From NCBI GenBank assembly GCA_021513715.1, contig CP084167.1:1814571-1878570 (forward strand): a stretch of 64,000 bases of DNA, read 5' to 3'. Below the pieces are notes generated by a model. The model saw nothing but the letters and a program-made list of their open reading frames with translations. It was not told the DNA's origin and did no database searches. This DNA is from Candidatus Heimdallarchaeum endolithica. GTDB taxonomy: Archaea; Asgardarchaeota; Heimdallarchaeia; Heimdallarchaeales; Heimdallarchaeaceae. Made by a program: the position numbers and the translations under genes. Positions 9,220-16,996 of this stretch are shown piece by piece (positions within the stretch are counted from its first letter, which is position 1; each line of letters opens with the position of its first letter).

Positions 9220-9678
9220 TTGACAATTGAAATAAATAGAATTGAACTCATTATGTCAGTTCACGCAACTGAAAGTATGAAAAAAAATGACCAAGTTTTA
9301 ACAAATATTCTCTCTGAAGAGTTATTAAAAAAGAATAAAATAATTACGGAAGAATTTGAGGGAGGATATGGAAATCCAATAATCATAAAGAAAGTTGAAC
9401 TAGCAAAAAAAAAAGACATAGAGGAATTTATTGCTTTTTTCTCACAAAGATTGACTGAAGAAAGCAAGAAAAAACTTTTTTCAGAATTTGAAGAAAGATT
9501 TGATGAAAACAAAAATAGATTCTATATAAGAATAGAAAAAGAAGAAGCGTACAAAGGAATTTTAAAAACAGAAAATAGCCCAAGAAATGTAAAAATTGAA
9601 TTAAGACTAAAAACTTTTGATGCCAATCCCGATTATAAAAAATTCCTAACAAACAAAGGAATATTAAAAGAAAATTAA
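9220..9678 (+). CDS. COG1325-type RNA-binding protein (predicted exosome subunit)
   Basis: 152 residues. IELIMSVHATESMKK, the glycine turn GYGNPIIIKKVEL and the F-D-E-N-K-N-R-FYIRIEKEEAYKG stretch fit the archaeal COG1325 family, a ribosomal-S6/RNP-like fold commonly placed next to L15e and RNase P genes. TTG 9220 is taken as start (GAGGG upstream) because the next ATG would remove the first beta strand. Its proposed role in exosome-linked RNA processing is from family literature, not from this sequence. Confidence 0.8.
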   Translation: MTIEINRIELIMSVHATESMKKNDQVLTNILSEELLKKNKIITEEFEGGYGNPIIIKKVELAKKKDIEEFIAFFSQRLTEESKKKLFSEFEERFDENKNRFYIRIEKEEAYKGILKTENSPRNVKIELRLKTFDANPDYKKFLTNKGILKEN

Positions 9679-9712
9679 AAAAGGAAATAATAGATGAAAA
9701 CTTTGGGAAAAG

Positions 9713-12700
9713 TTAGACTTTGTCTATTCCTATCGTAATTTTGTAACTATCAAATTCCCAATCTTTAACAAATTCAGATTTAACGGTACCAAAAGTAAGC
9801 TCGGTTGCTAGTGTCTCTTCCATTATATAATCCTTGAACTGAGTGATAGATTCTTTTCCAAAGTCATCAGTGGTTATAGCTAGTCTGATCTTTTGTGTAT
9901 ATTCTAGATTCATATCTTTACGCATAGTTTGAACACGACGCACAACATCACGAACATAACCTTCACGCTTTAGATCCTCAGTAAGAGTTGTGTTAAGTAA
10001 TATCAAATAGCCATCGACTTCTTGACCTTCAAAACCTTCACTTACCTTTATCTGATAGAGAACATCGTCAGGTGTAAGAATATATTGTTTTCCTTCAACT
10101 TCAATAGAGATATTACTCCCAGAAGTGATAGTTTCAACATATTCTCTAGCAGTTTCTTGATTTATCTCCTCAAGATACTGTTTAATCTTAGTAATATTGC
10201 CTTTAACTTTTTTAGCAAGAATTTTGAAGTTGGGCTTTATCTGATAATGAACGAATTCCTTAGAACTCTCTTTGATTTTGATGCTTTTAACATTAAGTTC
10301 ATCCATCAAAACCATTTCGTATTTTTGTAGAATTGTGGCTTTGCTATGTGGAGAAATTATGATAAGCTCAGATAAAGGCTGACGCATCTTGATATTGGCA
10401 CTAGAACGAAGACTTCGACCTGCAGTTATAAGATTATAAATAAGGTTCATTTCATCAGAAAGTTTTTCATCAGTTTGTTCTTTTACAAATTCAGGGTAAG
10501 AACATAAGTGAACACTTTCTTCCGATGAAGGATAAATTTTCTTAACCAAGTTATGATACAATTGTTCAGAAAGAAAAGGAATGAAAGGTGCGAGTAGCTT
10601 AGTGAGTGAAACTAATACTTCATAGGTTGTAATATAAGCAGATTTTTTATCGTTGTTAAGACCCTCTTGCCAGAAACGACGACGAGAACGACGTAAATAC
10701 CAATTTGAAAATTTATCAATGACAAAGCCCTCGAAAGCTTTTACAGCTAAATGAACAGAGAAATCATTCATTGCAGCATTAACGGTTTTTATCAAATAAT
10801 TAAGCTCGCTAACTAGCCATCTGTCAAGTTCCGGACGCTCTTTGAGAGGAATTGTAAAGTGTTTTGGGTTAAAATTATCAACATTGGCATTATATATGAA
10901 AAATACATAACTGTTCCACAACGTAAGAATAAACTTTCTTAAAGCCTCACGGACTAAACGATCAGAAAAACGAGTGTTATTCCAAGTAGGATTAGAGTAA
11001 AGATACCAACGAACAGCATCAGCACCATGAACATTAATAATTTCATCAGGAGGAATGTAGTTACCCAAACGTTTACTAAGCTTACGACCAGTCTCATCTA
11101 AGATAAGTCCCATAGTCAAAACTGACTTATAGGAAGAAGTGTCAAAAAGTAAAGTACTGATGGCTAAGAGGCTATAAAAAAATCCACGAGTTTGATCGAG
11201 GCTTTCACAAATCCAATCAAATGGGAAGTGCTCTTCAAATTTTTTCTTATTTTCGAATGGGTAGTGGAATTGAGCAAAAGGTGCAGCCCCACTATCGTAC
11301 CAGCAATCTATTACATATGGTACTCTTTCTGCTTCTTCTTCACATTCTGGGCATTTAAATTTTATTTCATCCACCCATGGTCTATGTAAATTAAAATCTT
11401 TTTCAAATTCTTTTCCATATAGTTCTCTTAATTCTGCTTTGCTTCCTACAAATGTTCTATGCCCATTTTTACATATCCATATTGGTAATGGTGTTCCCCA
11501 ATATCTGTTTCTCGATAGCGCCCAATCTCTCACGTTCTCTATGAAATTCCCAAATCTTCCATGTTTCAAATATTCTGGTTTCCAGAATATCTTTTCGTTG
11601 TTTTCTATTAATTTTTCTTTCATTTTTGTCATTTCTATGTACCAAGTTGGTGTCGAGTAATATAGTAGTGGTGAATCACATCTTGGGCAGAATGGATAAG
11701 TATGTTTATATTTCTCTTTTTTCCATAACAGTCCTCTCTCTTTCAATTGTTCTATTATTTTTGGGTCAGCTTTTTTCACGTGTAATCCTTTAAAATCAGT
11801 TATTCTTTCATCAAATGTTCCATCTTCCAGCACTGGATTGAGAACTGGTAATTTGTATTTTCTTCCTGTTTCTGCGTCATCTTCTCCAAATGCTGGTGCA
11901 GAATGTACTATTCCTGTTCCTTCTGTTGTTGTTACATAATCAGCCAGTGTTACATAAAATGCTTTTTTCTTTGTTTTTATATATGGGAATAGTTGCTCAT
12001 ACTTTTTCTTTTCTAGTTCTTTTCCTTTGAATTTCTTTAACACTTTATATTCTTCTTTTAGAAGTACTTTTGCTCTTTCTTCTGCTAGTATCAATTTTTC
12101 TCCATTATACTCTATCCACACATAATCTATTTCTGGATGAACTGTTAGACATACATTGCTTATTAAAGTCCATGGAGTTGTTGTCCAAGCTAGGAAATAT
12201 GTTTCTTCAAAATCTTTGGCTTTAAACTTTACAAATATTGCAGGATCAGTAGTTTCTTTCATTCCTTGTCCTGCTTCGTGAGTAGATAATGGTGTTCCAC
12301 ATCTTGTACAGTAAGGAACTACTTTATGTCCTAGATATATCAACCCTTTTTTCCATATTTCTTTTAATGACCACCATACGCTTTCTATGTAATTTTCGTC
12401 TAGAGTTATATAGGGGTGGTCCATATCTAGCCAGAAGCCTATTCTGTTTGACATATCTCTCCAAGCTTTTTCATATTTGAACACACTTTCTTTGCATTTT
12501 TGGTTAAATTCTTTTATTCCATACTTTTCTATCTCGTTCTTATCTTTTATACCAAGGGCTTTTTCTACCTCTCTTTCAACTGGTAAACCGTGTGTATCCC
12601 AGCCAGCTATCCTAGGTTGAACATCGTAACCTTTCATTGTCTTATATCGTAAGAACACATCTTTAATAGAACGAGTTAATACGTGACCCATATGAGGTTG

Positions 12701-12871
12701 TCCATTTGCTGTTGGAGGTCCTTCTAGCCATCTGAACAGTTCTTTTCCTTTATTTTTCTTTCTTGATTTTTCAAATACTTTCTTTTCTTTCCAGAATTTT
12801 AGTATCTTTTCTTCTTCTTTTGCAAACTCTTGTGTCGTTTTCACAGGTTCAAAAACGTTACCACTACTCAT
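9713..12871 (-). CDS. ileS: Isoleucyl-tRNA synthetase
   Basis: Class I synthetase of 1052 residues, archaeal/eukaryotic type. HIGH motif PHMGHVL, WDTHGLPVE, editing domain (LAWTTTPWTL, GTGIVHSAPAFGEDD), zinc-ribbon-like CTRC and CPRC segments, and KMSKS motif KLSKRLGNY. It charges tRNA-Ile and hydrolyses misformed Val-tRNA. Arg codons are strikingly split: 20 of 22 are AGA/AGG in the first half (residues 1 to about 530), but 21 of 25 are CGN from about residue 545 on, with the switch near 11,200-11,290. This suggests a recombinant gene. TTTAGGAGAGG-like Shine-Dalgarno before ATG 12871. Confidence 0.97.
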   Translation of the reverse strand: MSSGNVFEPVKTTQEFAKEEEKILKFWKEKKVFEKSRKKNKGKELFRWLEGPPTANGQPHMGHVLTRSIKDVFLRYKTMKGYDVQPRIAGWDTHGLPVEREVEKALGIKDKNEIEKYGIKEFNQKCKESVFKYEKAWRDMSNRIGFWLDMDHPYITLDENYIESVWWSLKEIWKKGLIYLGHKVVPYCTRCGTPLSTHEAGQGMKETTDPAIFVKFKAKDFEETYFLAWTTTPWTLISNVCLTVHPEIDYVWIEYNGEKLILAEERAKVLLKEEYKVLKKFKGKELEKKKYEQLFPYIKTKKKAFYVTLADYVTTTEGTGIVHSAPAFGEDDAETGRKYKLPVLNPVLEDGTFDERITDFKGLHVKKADPKIIEQLKERGLLWKKEKYKHTYPFCPRCDSPLLYYSTPTWYIEMTKMKEKLIENNEKIFWKPEYLKHGRFGNFIENVRDWALSRNRYWGTPLPIWICKNGHRTFVGSKAELRELYGKEFEKDFNLHRPWVDEIKFKCPECEEEAERVPYVIDCWYDSGAAPFAQFHYPFENKKKFEEHFPFDWICESLDQTRGFFYSLLAISTLLFDTSSYKSVLTMGLILDETGRKLSKRLGNYIPPDEIINVHGADAVRWYLYSNPTWNNTRFSDRLVREALRKFILTLWNSYVFFIYNANVDNFNPKHFTIPLKERPELDRWLVSELNYLIKTVNAAMNDFSVHLAVKAFEGFVIDKFSNWYLRRSRRRFWQEGLNNDKKSAYITTYEVLVSLTKLLAPFIPFLSEQLYHNLVKKIYPSSEESVHLCSYPEFVKEQTDEKLSDEMNLIYNLITAGRSLRSSANIKMRQPLSELIIISPHSKATILQKYEMVLMDELNVKSIKIKESSKEFVHYQIKPNFKILAKKVKGNITKIKQYLEEINQETAREYVETITSGSNISIEVEGKQYILTPDDVLYQIKVSEGFEGQEVDGYLILLNTTLTEDLKREGYVRDVVRRVQTMRKDMNLEYTQKIRLAITTDDFGKESITQFKDYIMEETLATELTFGTVKSEFVKDWEFDSYKITIGIDKV

Positions 12872-12909
12872 TCATTTTTCCTCTCCTAAAAAATTCTTAG
12901 TAAATCTTC

Positions 12910-12969
12910 GATGGACTGCGCTAAGACTACGTAGAAAAAAAGTTTTCTTAGTGAATTTCGCGATCCATC
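12910..12969 (-). promoter_or_regulatory. Extended stem-loop in ileS leader
   Basis: GATGGA (12910-12915) pairs with TCCATC (12964-12969), GCG (12918-12920) with CGC (12959-12961), and CTAAG (12921-12925) with CTTAG (12947-12951), with small internal loops. It lies 38-98 nt upstream of the ileS start on the same transcript. It may control ileS expression. On the plus strand it is followed by T8, so it could instead be a terminator-like element, but no plus-strand gene precedes it. Confidence 0.45.
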
Positions 12970-13058
12970 CTTTTTTTTACCTCAACAGTCAATTTTTATC
13001 CTTTATTTTAAATCTTTCTTTTCTTCTTATCCTATTTTTTACTTGTAAGTCAATCTTT

Positions 13059-13099
13059 CTCACTTTTTTAAATTCTCACTTTTTTAAATTCTCACTTTT
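13059..13099. repeat. 16-bp tandem repeat, 2.6 copies
   Basis: CTCACTTTTTTAAATT is repeated exactly at 13059-13074 and 13075-13090, then CTCACTTTT. It lies upstream of ileS. The rest of the 12872-13246 gap holds only A/T-rich sequence and the ileS leader stem-loop. Confidence 0.8.
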
Positions 13100-13246
13100 C
13101 CCTTATTCAAGGAATTAGTCTATGCTTTTATCCTTCCACATCAAATTTTTCCAATAAGGCATTGTAAAATCAATATGAAAAAGTAAAAATTATTAGATCT
13201 TATTTTTTTCAAAAGTATAAGAATAAAAAGCACTTTCATCCATTTT

Positions 13247-13405
13247 TTAACGTATAAAAATACTTAATATTGTCGTAATTATCAACACTGTTACTCCAGC
13301 AACCACTAACCAAAACACTATATCAATCAAGTAAATCATTTTTGGAACTTTTACTTTTTCCCATTTCTTTACTACAGTATTGTTTAAATTCTTTTCTGAG
13401 CTCAT
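13247..13405 (-). CDS. 52-residue single-TM protein
   Basis: Starts at ATG 13405 (MSSEKNLN), preceded by AAGGAG and GGTGG; the frame is open upstream but the ribosome-binding site fixes this start. A basic segment (VVKKWEKVKVPK) precedes one long hydrophobic helix to the C-terminus. Size and topology recall SecE/Sec61gamma or Sec61beta, but I see no conserved residues of either. It follows the winged-helix gene by 23 bp, so it is likely in its operon. Confidence 0.5.
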   Translation of the reverse strand: MSSEKNLNNTVVKKWEKVKVPKMIYLIDIVFWLVVAGVTVLIITTILSIFIR

Positions 13406-13428
13406 TTTCCACCTTTCTCCTTTATTAT

Positions 13429-13947
13429 CTATACCTTTCCTATTCCACTTTTCTCCCATTTCTGAAATTGTTCAAGTAAGTTTTCTATTTCCCCTGATAC
13501 ACCTTTTTTGTCTACGAAAACAGTTTTTCCTTTAATTCGTATATTGTCTGTTGGTAAATCTAGTAAGAACTTCTGCAATGCTAGTTCATCAGTAAATCCT
13601 AACAGTTCAGCCATTGTCTCTATTTCTATTTCTTCATATTTCATTAATATTTGTTCAAATTTTGCTTTTCTTTCTTTCTCTGTTAATTCTTTAATTATTT
13701 TTTCTCCTTTCTTCTTTATTTTGACAAATCTATCTTCTTTTAGCTCGCCCTCTATTTTTCTTTTTTCTATTAGTGATTGAATTATAGCTCTTACTTCATC
13801 TTCTTCTATACCTGTGATTTCAGTTATTTTGCTTACTTCTCTAACTTTTTCAAGTTGAGTTAAAATTGTTTTTTCCTTTATTTTCCTTTGTATTTCAGGA
13901 ATTTTCTTTTTTACATAATATCTTGAAAATGGACCTATGATTTTCAT
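13429..13947 (-). CDS. Tandem winged-helix (PCI-like) protein
   Basis: 172 residues, unrecognised by name. Two winged-helix-like units: residues about 28-75 (VREVSKITEITGIEEDEV ... IEGELKEDRFVKI) and about 95-150 (MAELLGFTDELALQKFLLDL ... TVFVDKKG), joined by a charged helix. The pattern resembles PCI-type winged helices found in UFL1/DDRGK1 and proteasome-lid proteins. Two winged helices in about 170 residues also recall ESCRT-II Vps25, but no Vps25 N-terminal motif is visible. Co-directional with a small membrane protein. Confidence 0.5.
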   Translation of the reverse strand: MKIIGPFSRYYVKKKIPEIQRKIKEKTILTQLEKVREVSKITEITGIEEDEVRAIIQSLIEKRKIEGELKEDRFVKIKKKGEKIIKELTEKERKAKFEQILMKYEEIEIETMAELLGFTDELALQKFLLDLPTDNIRIKGKTVFVDKKGVSGEIENLLEQFQKWEKSGIGKV

Positions 13948-14050
13948 TTTATCCTTTTAATACTTGGTTGCTTTGACTATTTAATTTTTCTTAGAATTTT
14001 CTAATGTTATAATAACAATAAAAGTAATGTTAAAAAGCTCCTTTCTTTTT

Positions 14051-14077
14051 TTTTATATGACTACATAATATGTAGTC
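14051..14077 (+). promoter_or_regulatory. TATA box and palindromic operator candidate for sRNA
   Basis: TTTTATAT (14051-14058) is placed about 26 bp ahead of the sRNA's first paired base. Between them lies the perfect palindrome GACTACAT-aat-ATGTAGTC (14059-14077), which could bind a repressor. Confidence 0.5.
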
Positions 14078-14081
14078 GTTT

Positions 14082-14143
14082 GTGGCGATGACTTAACCGT
14101 CCCAGTCTGATTCAAATGATGAGCCTACGACAGTATGAGCCAC
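14082..14143 (+). ncRNA. Box C/D sRNA; D' guide predicted for 23S P-loop
   Basis: Terminal stem GTGGC (14082-14086)/GCCAC (14139-14143); C box GCGATGA (14085-14091, one change from RUGAUGA); D' box CTGA (14107-14110); C' box ATGATGA (14116-14122); C'-D spacing of 12 nt; degenerate D box ATGA (14135-14138). The D' guide ACCGTCCCAGT (14096-14106) pairs with ACUGGGGCGGU of 23S helix 80 with one G-U pair. By the D+5 rule the target is the second G of GGGG, E. coli G2251, a known 2'-O-methyl site. The promoter is placed correctly. The target of the second guide (GCCTACGACAGT) was not identified. Confidence 0.75.
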
Positions 14144-14255
14144 ATTATTTAGTTCTTTTTGTTTTTCAATTTGTCATTTTGTAATTGTACTTTGATAATG
14201 GAACTTTTTTTTTAAAAAAGTAATATTTAATTAATTCCCCCATATCCTTTCATTA

Positions 14256-15833
14256 ATGAACAACTCTACTGTTCAAATTGTTATCCCTCAATCAGGGCAT
14301 CATGAACCAATTACAGTAATCAAAGAAATAAATGGATTAGTTTTCACCGGAGACTCCTCTGGTAAAATTTGCATTTGGGATATATCCTTTGATAAAGAAT
14401 TAGGTTTTATTAAAGCGCATTCATCTTCTATTACAGATATTGAATTTTTCCCTTTCTTTCCATCTATTGTTACATCCTCACAGGGTTTAGATATCCGGTT
14501 ATGGTCTTGGGATAACTTATCATTACTACAATCTCAACAGGTTCATGGATCTGTTGTTATTAACATCGAGTTTCTTGACGAGTATATTATCACAGGGGGA
14601 CGTGACAGGTTACTTAAGAAATGGACATTTTCTAAAGGAGAATTTCATCTTGAAAAACAGATTAAAATCCCTTATTTAGAAGAATTTTTTGTTTTTGATG
14701 ATAATATTCTTATTTCTTGTTCTGATGGTTCAATTTCTATCTACGATTCGGATTTTAATCCCTTATCTTATTTAACTCTAAAACGGAATAAACTTATATC
14801 TGCAATCAGAAAATCAGGAAAATACCTTCCTAAGTACAAAAAAGATCCCTTCACTGTTATAGGACACTTAGAAGGTGTTCGAGGACTTTCTGTTACCTGT
14901 TTCACTTTCGATGAAAAATTCCTTTATTTAGGACACTTTTATGGTGTTATTACTGTCTGGAGGAAGAATGATTTCAAACTTTCCCATGTTTTTGTTTCAC
15001 ATGATAAGAATATTACCTCTATTTATATATTTAAAGAAAAAGTAATAACAATTGCTCTTGATTCTAAAGTTGCAATTTTTGATATTTCAAAGGAACAATA
15101 CCATTCATACGAATTACCTTATCGACCTCTATGTTTAACTCAATTAACTAATGAAAATTTTGTTATTGGGTTTGATAATGGTCAAATTGGAGTTTATAAT
15201 AGTGAATTTCATGAAATTAAGAAAAGAGTACCTATCCAAAATATTACTTGCTGTTCAATTTCTCCTGAATTTATTTTAGTAGGAACTGATAAGGGATATG
15301 TTAAACGTTATACTATCCCCAATCTTGAAGAAATAACAGACTTTCAGATTGGTCTATCATCAATATTAGGAATTTTCTACTATGATAGTATGATAGCTAT
15401 TATTGATAGTGATAGTAACCTTAGAATATATAAATCGGATTTAGCTTTTTCAGAGATCAAGCGACTATCAATTCCTATAAGAAAGGAAAAATTAACATTA
15501 CGCGGATATAACAGATATATTGTTTTGTCCTTTAACATGATTTTTGATTTTGAAAAAATGGAAATAATGAAGGGAGAAGTTTCTTCTTCAACAAAAAAAG
15601 TATATTCAGAGTCTACAGTATATTCTTTTTCTTTTGAAACAGGAAATATTATTCTCAATATAAATAAAGATAAGCTAAATATGCTCTTAAAAAAGGAAGA
15701 CTACTCTGTTCACCCTAAAAACGTTCTACTTAATATTAGAGAACTAGTTCATAATGCTTCTTCTCTAATACAAATTGGTGAATTTACATGGGTTAACATT
15801 GACAATTTTAATCAAACTAAAAAAGCCAGTTAA
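14256..15833 (+). CDS. WD40-repeat beta-propeller protein
   Basis: 525 residues. Repeats are recognisable by their ends: GDSSGKICIWDI, SQGLDIRLWSWD, GGRDRLLKKWTF, SDGSISIYDSD, GHFYGVITVWRK, ALDSKVAIFDIS, GFDNGQIGVYNS, GTDKGYVKRYTI and DSDSNLRIYKSD, with HSSSITDIEFFP-type starts. Nine or more blades imply one or two propellers. No signal peptide or membrane helix. WD40 proteins are uncommon in ordinary archaea and usually act as protein-interaction platforms; partner unknown. The ORF precedes rdgB by 45 bp. Confidence 0.85.
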   Translation: MNNSTVQIVIPQSGHHEPITVIKEINGLVFTGDSSGKICIWDISFDKELGFIKAHSSSITDIEFFPFFPSIVTSSQGLDIRLWSWDNLSLLQSQQVHGSVVINIEFLDEYIITGGRDRLLKKWTFSKGEFHLEKQIKIPYLEEFFVFDDNILISCSDGSISIYDSDFNPLSYLTLKRNKLISAIRKSGKYLPKYKKDPFTVIGHLEGVRGLSVTCFTFDEKFLYLGHFYGVITVWRKNDFKLSHVFVSHDKNITSIYIFKEKVITIALDSKVAIFDISKEQYHSYELPYRPLCLTQLTNENFVIGFDNGQIGVYNSEFHEIKKRVPIQNITCCSISPEFILVGTDKGYVKRYTIPNLEEITDFQIGLSSILGIFYYDSMIAIIDSDSNLRIYKSDLAFSEIKRLSIPIRKEKLTLRGYNRYIVLSFNMIFDFEKMEIMKGEVSSSTKKVYSESTVYSFSFETGNIILNINKDKLNMLLKKEDYSVHPKNVLLNIRELVHNASSLIQIGEFTWVNIDNFNQTKKAS

Positions 15834-15878
15834 CTTTCCCTTCGATTGCTTTAATAATCTTAATTATTTCTTTTTGAT

Positions 15879-16472
15879 ATGTATAATATTATATTCATTA
15901 CCCACAACAAACATAAATTTGAAGAAGCATATGAAAAGGCTAAATTATTTAATATTAACTTGCAGTGGATTAACTTAGAGTATGAAGAAATTCAAGATGA
16001 TAGTCTTGAAGAAATTGCTCGATCAAGTTGCTTAAAAATATTAGAACTTAGACCTGACTTAAAGGATAAGTCTTTCTTTGTTGAAGATGCAGGTTTATTC
16101 ATTAACTGTCTTAGGGGGTTTCCTGGTCCCTATTCTGCTTATGTATTTCGCACTATAGGTAACTGGGGTATTTTAAAATTGCTTCATGATGTTCCTGATA
16201 ATGAACGTTCTGCTTTTTTTAAATCTGTAATAGCCTATTACCATTCTGGAAAAATTGAACTTTTTTCAGGAGTAATTCAAGGTAAAATTATTAAAAGCCT
16301 AAAAGGATCTCAAGGGTTTGGTTTTGACCCTATTTTTTTGCCTGCAGGAAGTAACAAGACTTTTGCTCAAATGAATAAAGAATCAAAGAATTTAAAAGGA
16401 CACAGAGGAAAAAGTCTTCAAGAACTCTTCACGTCCCTATCAAAACCGCCTTCGTCTCTGAAAGATAGGTGA
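15879..16472 (+). CDS. rdgB: XTP/dITP diphosphatase (RdgB/HAM1 family)
   Basis: 197 residues, full-length HAM1 domain. Motifs: FITHNKHKFEEA (N-terminal TxNxxK-like), VEDAGLFI, FPGPYSAYV, GFGFDPIFLP and KGHRGKSL. It hydrolyses ITP, dITP and XTP to monophosphates, removing deaminated purines from the nucleotide pool. Six bp separate it from rps15, so they share a transcript. In many archaea this gene lies next to rps15 or KEOPS genes. Confidence 0.93.
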   Translation: MYNIIFITHNKHKFEEAYEKAKLFNINLQWINLEYEEIQDDSLEEIARSSCLKILELRPDLKDKSFFVEDAGLFINCLRGFPGPYSAYVFRTIGNWGILKLLHDVPDNERSAFFKSVIAYYHSGKIELFSGVIQGKIIKSLKGSQGFGFDPIFLPAGSNKTFAQMNKESKNLKGHRGKSLQELFTSLSKPPSSLKDR

Positions 16473-16478
16473 TAAATT

Positions 16479-16931
16479 ATGGCAAGAATGCATGCAAGAA
16501 CAAAAGGAAAAGCTGGATCTACAAGACCTTATCGTAATGAAGCTCCAGATTGGATGGAACACGATAAAGAATTTATTTTGCAAAAAATAGAAGAACTTAG
16601 AAGGCAAGGTTTACCATCTGCAATGATTGGTGTGATATTGAGAGATCAATATGGAATTCCTTCAGTTAAAGAAGTGTTAGGAAAAAAACTTGTTAAAATC
16701 TTAGAAGAAAAAGATTTGAAACCAAAATATCCTGAAGATTTAACAGCACTAGTCCGTAAAGCTGTAAACATCCGAAGACATTTAGAAGAAAATCCAAAGG
16801 ATTTACATAATAAGAGAGGGCTTATGCTTGTCGAATCTAAGATTAGACGATTAGTCAAATACTACAAGAAAAAGGGTGTATTTCCACCAAAATTCAAATA
16901 TCAGCCAGATAAAGCTGGTTTACTGCTTTAA
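16479..16931 (+). CDS. rps15: Ribosomal protein S15 (uS15, S13e type)
   Basis: 150 residues, archaeal/eukaryotic length with N-terminal extension MARMHARTKGKAGSTRP, then GVILRDQYGIPSVKEV and the S15 core HLEENPKDLHNKRGLMLVES. Small-subunit protein binding 16S helices 20-22. It begins the conserved archaeal run rps15, recJ/cdc45-like, pcc1, rps3ae. Confidence 0.97.
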   Translation: MARMHARTKGKAGSTRPYRNEAPDWMEHDKEFILQKIEELRRQGLPSAMIGVILRDQYGIPSVKEVLGKKLVKILEEKDLKPKYPEDLTALVRKAVNIRRHLEENPKDLHNKRGLMLVESKIRRLVKYYKKKGVFPPKFKYQPDKAGLLL

Positions 16932-16996
16932 GAACCAATTTTTCCTTTCGATAGTCTTTTATTTTTTCTTTTTTTATGTTCGACAAGTGAAAAAAT

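Noticed and set aside
10022..12480. Several plus-strand ORFs inside ileS
   Set aside because: Antisense to a clear synthetase gene, with hydrophobic composition typical of shadow frames.
13247..13405. SecE or Sec61beta
   Set aside because: Size and topology fit but none of the conserved residues of either family are visible.
13429..13947. ESCRT-II Vps25
   Set aside because: Two winged helices match in number only; the Pro/Trp-rich N-terminal features are absent.
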